This document shows, in pieces, positions 32,908 through 37,719 of a stretch of DNA of 37,719 bases. A program made the translations under genes and the position numbers. Numbering within the stretch: the first letter of the stretch is position 1; the number at the start of each line of letters is the position of its first letter. This DNA comes from Planctomycetaceae bacterium (GTDB lineage: Bacteria; Planctomycetota; Planctomycetia; Planctomycetales; Planctomycetaceae): NCBI GenBank assembly GCA_028284885.1, contig JANQQW010000129.1, positions 1 to 37,719 on the forward strand, in the 5' to 3' direction. Under the pieces are notes generated by a model. It was given only the letters and a program-made list of their open reading frames with translations, had not been told where the DNA came from and made no database searches.

Positions 32908-33336
32908 TCACCGGCGCGACCACTCCAGGCTCCGCGTGATCCCCTCGAGAATCTCGCGTGTCTCGCCGAACTCGCGGTCCTCGCTCTGGTACCAGACGAG
33001 CACCGTCATTCCCGGGCCGCGGAACGCCCGTAGCGACGCGTTGCTGACGAGTTCCAGGCAGACGAACTGCAGATCGCAGGCCGCCACCTCCTCGCCTGGA
33101 GCCGCCGGTTCCAACACTTCGTAGAAGTCCAACTCATCGTACTCGTCGCGAAACGCGTCGAGGGCCGACTCCAGCACGGCGTCCGGATCCGGCTGGTCTT
33201 CGAACAGGCTGAGCGACCAGAAGGAGGTCTCGTCGCTCCCGACGCTGACGGTCGTCTGCGGCCCGACCTGCTCCTCCTCGACGAGCCAACCGTCGGGGTA
33301 GTCGAAGCGAACGCCGTGGTTCTCGTACTCGGCCAT
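32908..33336 (-). CDS. Small PsbP/DcrB-like uncharacterised protein
   Basis: The 142-residue protein starts MAEYENHGVRFDYPDGWLVEEEQVG and continues with SFWSLSLFEDQPDPDAVLESALDAF and TVLVWYQSEDREFGETREILEGITRSLEW. The pattern of 'FdYP.gW....' followed by alternating strands and a final helix is reminiscent of the PsbP/DUF1795 (DcrB) fold. It lacks a signal peptide. Function is unknown. It is a single gene divergent from the alkyltransferase-like gene with a 190-bp spacer. Confidence 0.65.
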   Translation of the reverse strand: MAEYENHGVRFDYPDGWLVEEEQVGPQTTVSVGSDETSFWSLSLFEDQPDPDAVLESALDAFRDEYDELDFYEVLEPAAPGEEVAACDLQFVCLELVSNASLRAFRGPGMTVLVWYQSEDREFGETREILEGITRSLEWSRR

Positions 33337-33526
33337 GGGTCAACGGTGTCAGGGCGAAGGGCCCGCCGGGTTGTGGGCAGGTCGTGGTGCGATTAATCTG
33401 GAACGAATGTAGTGCACCGCACCGGCACGCGAGAAGCGGAGCCGGGGAGCACCGCTGCACGAACCGCGAAGGAGGTCGATTCCGACCCCGCGATCGTGTT
33501 TCCGACAGACAGAGCGGAGTCGTTCG

Positions 33527-33889
33527 ATGGCATCCACGAGAGCAGCCGAGGTCGCCGAGATTCTTTGGGAGTTGAAGCGAGCCGACAAGGTCGCCACCTA
33601 CACCGAAATCGCCGGACGGGCCGGATTCAGTGCCGGCTCCAACGGCCGCACCATGATCGGCTGCATCGACCGCGTGAAGAAGGACTGGCCGCACCTGCAG
33701 TGGTGGCGGGCCATCAACGACGAGGGACTCGTCGACGAGGGCTCCGAGCACGCCACCAAGCTCGTCGAGTCCGGCTTCAGCCTCGAGAACGTCGACGAGG
33801 GGAAGATGACGCTCGCCGAGATCGAAGACCACCTGATGTCCTGGAACGGGCAGAACGGGGCGGTCGACGCCGGCGGGGAAGAGGAGTGA
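33527..33889 (+). CDS. MGMT-family alkyltransferase-like protein lacking acceptor cysteine
   Basis: The 120-residue protein resembles the DNA-binding half of O6-alkylguanine methyltransferase: ATYTEIAGRAGFSAG...RTMIGCIDRV, then QWWRAINDEGLV at 58-69. In methyltransferases the corresponding motif is PCHRV, and the Cys accepts the alkyl group. Here Trp59-Trp60-Arg61 stands in its place, as in alkyltransferase-like (ATL) proteins, which bind alkylated guanine and hand it to nucleotide excision repair. A GGAG lies seven bases before the ATG. Cys46 is nearby but not in the acceptor position. The assignment rests on motif alignment by eye. Confidence 0.7.
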   Translation: MASTRAAEVAEILWELKRADKVATYTEIAGRAGFSAGSNGRTMIGCIDRVKKDWPHLQWWRAINDEGLVDEGSEHATKLVESGFSLENVDEGKMTLAEIEDHLMSWNGQNGAVDAGGEEE

Positions 33890-33930
33890 ACGGCGGCTTC
33901 GACCGCTGAACGACAGGGAGGAGTGCTGAA

Positions 33931-34581
33931 GTGTCCGACGTGCTTCCCGCTCCGTTCCTGTTCCACTTCGCCCTCCCGGTGCCCCGCGTCGAGCGGGACG
34001 CGGATCTTCTGGAAGCCTGTCATCCGTGGCCGGACGTGGCCGCGCTCGGACGCGACGGGAAGGCCGAGGAGCGGAGCGAGTTCGGCCGGATCGCCGTCGG
34101 CTGGAACGAGACCGGCCTCGGCGTCGCCGTCGAGGTGACGGGCAAGCGGCATCCGTTGGTCTACGACCCGCTCGAGCCGTGGGTCTCCGACGGGCTGTCG
34201 CTCTGGATCGACACCCGCAACACGCGGAACGTGCACCGGGCGACGCGGTTCTGCCACCAGTTCTGCCTGATCCCCGGTGCCGTCGCCGAGGGAGAGCCCC
34301 CGGTCGTCCAGCTTCCCGTGCCACGGGCGAAGGAAGACGCCCCGACCGCCGGTCCGGGCGACGTCTCCGTGACGATCGACGTTCGCGACGACGGCTACCG
34401 GCTCGACGCGTGGTTCGCGACCGCGTCGCTCCACGGCTTCGACCCCGAGTCCAGCCCGCGGCTCGGCGGCTACTACCACCTGAAGGACGCCGAACTCGGC
34501 GACCGCTACACGGTCGTCGGCCCCGAGTTCCCCTTCAGCGGCGACCCCAGCCTGTGGGTCACGCTCGAACTGCTCGACTGA
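33931..34581 (+). CDS. CBM9-like/DOMON-type carbohydrate-binding protein, no signal peptide
   Basis: The 216-residue protein starts at GTG 33931 behind a strong GGGAGGAG. It resembles family-9 carbohydrate-binding-like domains: FGRIAVGWNETGLGVAVEVTGK, SDGLSLWIDTRNTRNVHRATRFCHQFCL, VTIDVRDDGYRLDAWFATASLHGFDP. The pattern 'W....l.v.v.v......sD.l.lwiDtR......a...chqf' is typical of CBM9-like domains found in planctomycete proteins. No secretion signal is visible, so its site of action is unclear. It lies 41 bp after the alkyltransferase-like gene on the same strand, and it converges on the MarR gene. Confidence 0.65.
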   Translation: MSDVLPAPFLFHFALPVPRVERDADLLEACHPWPDVAALGRDGKAEERSEFGRIAVGWNETGLGVAVEVTGKRHPLVYDPLEPWVSDGLSLWIDTRNTRNVHRATRFCHQFCLIPGAVAEGEPPVVQLPVPRAKEDAPTAGPGDVSVTIDVRDDGYRLDAWFATASLHGFDPESSPRLGGYYHLKDAELGDRYTVVGPEFPFSGDPSLWVTLELLD

Positions 34582-34602
34582 GACGTTCGCCGGGAACCAC
34601 CG

Positions 34603-35091
34603 TCACACGGTCTCGGTGCTCGAAGCGATCAGCGTCTCGCCGGACGTGGTCGAATCACGCAGGTTCATGCGAATCAGCTCGCACGTCTTGCGGAGGGCTT
34701 GGAGGTGTTCCTCGCTCAGTCCGCGGGTGGCGGCGGCGCGGACCCGTTGGCAGCACTCGACGCACCGGGACCAGATCTGCTCCGCCTTCGCGGTCGGCCG
34801 CAGCTGTCGACGCCGCTTGTCCTCGGGGCAGCGGACCCGTTCCAGCAGGCCGGCCTTCTCCATCCGGTCGCACAGGCCGCTCAGCGTGGGGGGCTCCATG
34901 CCCAGCTGCTCGGCGATCTCGCTCTGCGACTTCTCCCCTTGGCAGGCGATGGTGGCGAGGATTTCCCACTGTCGCGAGGTGATGCCGGCCCGCTGCAGTT
35001 CGGCGTCGAGGGCGCGCTTCACCGCGTTCGCCGTCGAGACGATCCAGCAACCCACGCTCTGCTCGAAGTCGTACTCCAGCACCGTGGTCAC
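34603..35091 (-). CDS. MarR family transcriptional regulator
   Basis: From the GTG at 35091 the product is 162 residues. It shows the winged helix of MarR: ITSRQWEILATIACQGEKSQSEIAEQLGMEPPTLSGLCDRMEKAGLLERVRCPEDKRRRQLRPTAKAEQIW. The first helix (EQSVGCWIVSTANAVKRALDAELQRAG) and the C-terminal helix make the dimer interface. Cys residues in RCVECCQRV might be redox active, but that is speculation. It is divergent from the glucosyltransferase gene (176 bp apart), so it could control that gene or its own promoter. An alternative GTG lies at 35082. Confidence 0.85.
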   Translation of the reverse strand: MTTVLEYDFEQSVGCWIVSTANAVKRALDAELQRAGITSRQWEILATIACQGEKSQSEIAEQLGMEPPTLSGLCDRMEKAGLLERVRCPEDKRRRQLRPTAKAEQIWSRCVECCQRVRAAATRGLSEEHLQALRKTCELIRMNLRDSTTSGETLIASSTETV

Positions 35092-35266
35092 CCGAGGGAA
35101 GGTCGAGAAGGCCGGACGACGCCGAGCGGCGGCGTCACAACCGGAATGATACGGCTGCCGACCACGGACGTTCAACCACCGGATCCGCCGAACCGTGGAG
35201 AGTGGCGGCGGATCCGCGTACCCTGAGGCCTTGCAACCGTGACGACCGGAACCACCTGGATCCGCC

Positions 35267-36253
35267 ATGAACGCCGAAGACTGGCTCCGCCAGAGAACCT
35301 ACCACCACAGCAACTTCTGGGACCTGAAGTGGCTCGTCGAGGAGAAGGAGCGGCAGGGGCTCTCCATCTCCCTCTGCCTCCCCACGCTCAACGAGGAGGC
35401 GACGATCGGCAAGGAGATCGTGCTCCTCAAGTCCGAGCTGCTCGACAAGTACCCGCTGCTCGACGAGATCGCCGTCATCGACTCCGGCAGCACCGACAAC
35501 ACGCGTGAGATCGCCGCCAGCTTCGGGGCCGACGTCTACCTCGCCGAGGAGCACCTCACCGAGTGTGGCAACAAGCGGGGCAAGGGCGAGAACCTCTGGA
35601 AGGCGCTCTACTTGCTCAAGGGCGACCTCATCGTCTACGTCGACTCGGACATCAACAACATCCACCCCCGCTTCGTCTACGGCCTCGTGGGGCCGCTGGT
35701 GAAGGAGCCGGAGGTGCAGTACGTGAAGGCGTTCTACGACCGGCCGCTCGCCTTCTCGCAAGGCGTCCGGCCGACGGGCGGCGGCCGCGTGACGGAGATC
35801 CTCGTCCGCCCGTTGTTCAGCCTGTTCTTCCCGGAACTCGCCGCCATCATCCAGCCGCTCTCCGGCGAGTACGCCGGCCGTCGGTCGATTCTCGAGAAGA
35901 TCCCGTTCCCGGTCGGCTACGGCGTGGAGACCGCCATGCTGATCGACATCTACTCCGAACTCGGCATGTCCGCGTTCGCCCAGACCGACCTCGACGTCCG
36001 CGTCCACCGGAACCAGGAGACGATCGCCCTCGGCCGCATGGCGTTCGGCATCCTCCGCGCCTTCTTCAACCGCCTCAGCGGCGCCCAGCGAATCCAGCTG
36101 CTGGAGGACCTGCCGCACATCATGCGACAACACGAGGCCCGCGAAGGGGGCTTCGTGCAGAAGGAGTTCACGATCGAGGAGTTCGAACGCCCGCCGATCG
36201 TGGAGATCGCCTCGTACCTCGAGAAGTTCCACGCGGGGCAACCCGTCGGGTAG
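35267..36253 (+). CDS. gpgS: Glucosyl-3-phosphoglycerate synthase-like glycosyltransferase (GT81)
   Basis: The 328-residue enzyme is a GT-A fold glycosyltransferase with the GpgS pattern: SISLCLPTLNEEATIGKEI, AVIDSGSTDNT, KGENLWKALYLLKGDLIVYVDSDINN (the metal-binding DSD at 126-128), GGGRVTEILVRPL, LSGEYAGRR, PVGYGVETAMLIDIYS and RVHRNQ. GpgS transfers glucose from a nucleotide sugar to 3-phosphoglycerate, the first step to glucosylglycerate, a compatible solute. The dedicated phosphatase GpgP is not adjacent. Its stop is directly against the stop of the convergent next gene. Confidence 0.88.
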   Translation: MNAEDWLRQRTYHHSNFWDLKWLVEEKERQGLSISLCLPTLNEEATIGKEIVLLKSELLDKYPLLDEIAVIDSGSTDNTREIAASFGADVYLAEEHLTECGNKRGKGENLWKALYLLKGDLIVYVDSDINNIHPRFVYGLVGPLVKEPEVQYVKAFYDRPLAFSQGVRPTGGGRVTEILVRPLFSLFFPELAAIIQPLSGEYAGRRSILEKIPFPVGYGVETAMLIDIYSELGMSAFAQTDLDVRVHRNQETIALGRMAFGILRAFFNRLSGAQRIQLLEDLPHIMRQHEAREGGFVQKEFTIEEFERPPIVEIASYLEKFHAGQPVG

Positions 36254-36832
36254 TCACCCCTGGCCGTTGCCCGAGTGGTGGTCGCCCTTTTCGGCGTCGC
36301 GTTGGTTCTTCGCCTGGACCAGCTGGCGTTCCAGCACGCGTTGCTGGGTGCGGAGGCGGGCGAGGGCGGCCTGGGTGTGGGCCCGGGTCGCGATCATGTC
36401 GGCCACGCCCAGGATCAGGATCCACACCGCGAACAGCATCACGGCGATCCAGTAGACGGCGAACAGCGTCTTCGCCTGCTCCCACGGCACGAGGGCGTCG
36501 CCCACCGCGATCATCACGCCGACGAGCCCGATCAGCCCGGAGACCTGCATCCGCCGACGGTACCGGCCGCGGTAGTGGATCAGGTCGAAGTCGGCGAGGT
36601 CCGTCTGCTCTCGCTGTTCCCGCCACGCCTTCACGTGGGACCACATCGCCACCAAGGCGACGAGCACGAGCAGGCCGCCGAAGAGCGGGGCGAGTAGTTG
36701 ATCCTGCAGGCCAGGCGGCACGGGCACGGTCCGTTCGAGTTCCTCGGCCCACGGCGGCGCATGGTAACGCCCAGCGTTCGCGAGTCCAGCCACGAGCACC
36801 GGGCGAAGGGACTGGCAGGCTGCCCCACTCAA
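36254..36832 (-). CDS. Membrane protein with C-terminal coiled coil
   Basis: The product of up to 192 residues has three predicted transmembrane helices: LLAPLFGGLLVLVALVAMW, VSGLIGLVGVMIAVGDALV and FAVYWIAVMLFAVWILILGVA. They are followed by a basic helical tail (TQAALARLRTQQRVLERQLVQAKNQRDAEKG) suited to coiled-coil pairing. The first candidate start is a TTG at 36832 that overlaps the upstream stop by four bases (TTGA). A later GTG is also possible. It therefore seems coupled to the upstream glycosyltransferase-like gene. No family is recognised. Confidence 0.65.
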   Translation of the reverse strand: MSGAACQSLRPVLVAGLANAGRYHAPPWAEELERTVPVPPGLQDQLLAPLFGGLLVLVALVAMWSHVKAWREQREQTDLADFDLIHYRGRYRRRMQVSGLIGLVGVMIAVGDALVPWEQAKTLFAVYWIAVMLFAVWILILGVADMIATRAHTQAALARLRTQQRVLERQLVQAKNQRDAEKGDHHSGNGQG

Positions 36833-37719
36833 CGGCGAACCGGCTTCGCCCGCGGTACGTAGCCGTCCAAGGTCAGGTCGGACTCCTGCGGTCGTCGTGC
36901 GAGTTCGTCCGGGGTGAACAGGTTGAGCAGCACCAGTCGGCTGGGTCGCGCGGGGAACCGGTCACGAACCTCGAACCGCTCGGCCAGCCGCGGCTCGTTC
37001 TCGGCGAAGTCCGAGTTCCGGCGGCCGTTCTCGCCGACGAGCAGTTCGACGGAGTCGCGCCGTTCGCGAATCGCGAGGACGTTCGCGAGCCCCCCCGCCG
37101 GGCCCGCCTCGACTCCCCGACGACGCAGGTGGTGGAACGCGGCCGGCTCGGCGAGGGTCAACACGACGTGACCGTCCGCCGGGTCCCACGAGTCGACGGC
37201 CGTCGCGACTCCTGTCCGGTCCTCCCACGCCGGCGAGCCCGTCGTGAAGTAGAGCCATGCCAACAGGCCCGCCCCGAGCGAACCGACGACGCCGACGTCG
37301 ATCCGCAGCAGTCCAGACGGGCCGATCCGCTCCTCGGCGCGCTCAGGACTTGCTTCGCGCGCCGAGAGTTCGCGAACGAGGGACTCCACGCCGGCCCCGG
37401 CGATCATCCAGCCGGCCAGCAGCCAGGGGAGCAGCAGCCGCGGGTAGGGCGTGTAGAGGGGAGTCGCGACCAGCAGTCCGAAGAACCAGGCCGTGAGCAA
37501 CCACTTGGCGGCCGAAACGTCGGGAGGCGAATCGCCGCGGAACGTCTCGTTCACCACCCACGTTCCCGCCAACCCCACGCCCACGAGGAGCACCAGCAGG
37601 CCGCCCCCCCACAGAACCAACACGCCGCCGCCGCCGAGGAGCAGGGCCGCGACGCACGCGACCCGCCGACCACCCGGCCGGGGAGTTCGCCGGACCAAGA
37701 GCAACCCGGCCAGAAGGAG
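36829..37719 (-). CDS. GT39/ArnT-like membrane glycosyltransferase, C-terminal part
   Basis: The frame is open to the right edge, so the N-terminus and catalytic half are missing. The visible 296 residues have several transmembrane segments (VACVAALLLGGGGVLVLWGG, LLVLLVGVGLAGTWVV, WFFGLLVATPLYTPYPRLLLPWLLAGWMIAG, VGVVGSLGAGLLAWLYF), then a soluble C-terminal domain. The LYTPYPRLLLPWL segment is typical of the last membrane helices of ArnT/PMT-type lipid-linked sugar transferases. Without the N-terminal acidic motif, the donor and acceptor cannot be deduced. The TTG at 37704 is within the gene rather than its start. Confidence 0.65.
   Translation of the reverse strand, partial: LLLAGLLLVRRTPRPGGRRVACVAALLLGGGGVLVLWGGGLLVLLVGVGLAGTWVVNETFRGDSPPDVSAAKWLLTAWFFGLLVATPLYTPYPRLLLPWLLAGWMIAGAGVESLVRELSAREASPERAEERIGPSGLLRIDVGVVGSLGAGLLAWLYFTTGSPAWEDRTGVATAVDSWDPADGHVVLTLAEPAAFHHLRRRGVEAGPAGGLANVLAIRERRDSVELLVGENGRRNSDFAENEPRLAERFEVRDRFPARPSRLVLLNLFTPDELARRPQESDLTLDGYVPRAKPVRR

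Noticed and set aside
1..37719. CRISPR arrays, tRNA, rRNA, insertion sequences, prophage or integrase genes
   Set aside because: No regular spacer-repeat arrays, cloverleaf-like sequences with GTTCGA loops in context, or transposase/integrase motifs were seen. A covariance-model search would be needed to exclude small RNAs.

Overview
This window is high-GC DNA (about 65-72% G+C by hand count in typical genes) from a member of the Planctomycetota. The best evidence is a DUF1559-type prepilin with a [20 protein letters not shown] N-terminus, a family greatly expanded in planctomycetes. Supporting features are a two-domain PIN-PhoH protein, an orphan pseudopilin, a TIR-NB-ARC-TPR protein, and intergenic palindromes of the CCCTCTCC/GGAGAGGG and CACGAAAGACACGAA kinds. 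No family or genus can be assigned. I see no rRNA, tRNA, CRISPR array, integrase or transposase. The content is mostly chromosomal housekeeping genes with small accessory inserts.

Layout. 0-8 kb: the 5' end of a phosphate acyltransferase-like gene, a crotonase-fold protein of ECHDC3 type lacking both catalytic glutamates, a GNAT acetyltransferase, an exported SMP-30-like protein, a CNB-domain protein, a DUF1559 prepilin, PIN-PhoH, a small membrane protein, a MoaD/ThiS-like protein and a pseudopilin. 8.3-12.8 kb: a tightly packed minus-strand operon for a three-subunit molybdenum hydroxylase (FAD subunit, 2Fe-2S subunit, molybdopterin subunit). A PIN-domain gene and a 62-residue partner sit between the second and third subunit genes. 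13-17.7 kb: a sodium:solute symporter, then a 914-residue protein joining two interrupted CNB domains to a four-cluster ferredoxin region. 17.7-20.1 kb: a TIR-NB-ARC-TPR STAND protein, convergent with the previous gene.

20.3-26.4 kb: an enolase-superfamily sugar-acid dehydratase, a leucine-rich-repeat lipoprotein, the sulfate activation pair sat and cysC (separated by heptamer repeats and a perfect 15-bp hairpin), a DUF433/DUF5615 toxin-antitoxin pair, and an exported VWA protein with a clear terminator. 26.5-28 kb: a hairpin-rich spacer and a lower-GC patch carrying a protein with a HEPN-type RNxxxH motif. 28-37.7 kb: DNA polymerase I with intact proofreading residues, an orphan histidine kinase, a TPR protein, a small hypothetical protein, an alkyltransferase-like protein with Trp at the acceptor-Cys position, a CBM9-like protein, a MarR regulator, a glucosyl-3-phosphoglycerate synthase, and two membrane proteins. 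The last of these is the C-terminal part of a likely GT39/ArnT-like glycosyltransferase that runs off the window.

Working together: the molybdenum hydroxylase subunits form one enzyme; Sat and CysC convert sulfate to PAPS through APS; the two small gene pairs are toxin-antitoxin-like. The TIR-STAND and HEPN proteins are candidate immunity genes but are not adjacent. The least familiar item is the CNB/4Fe-4S fusion.
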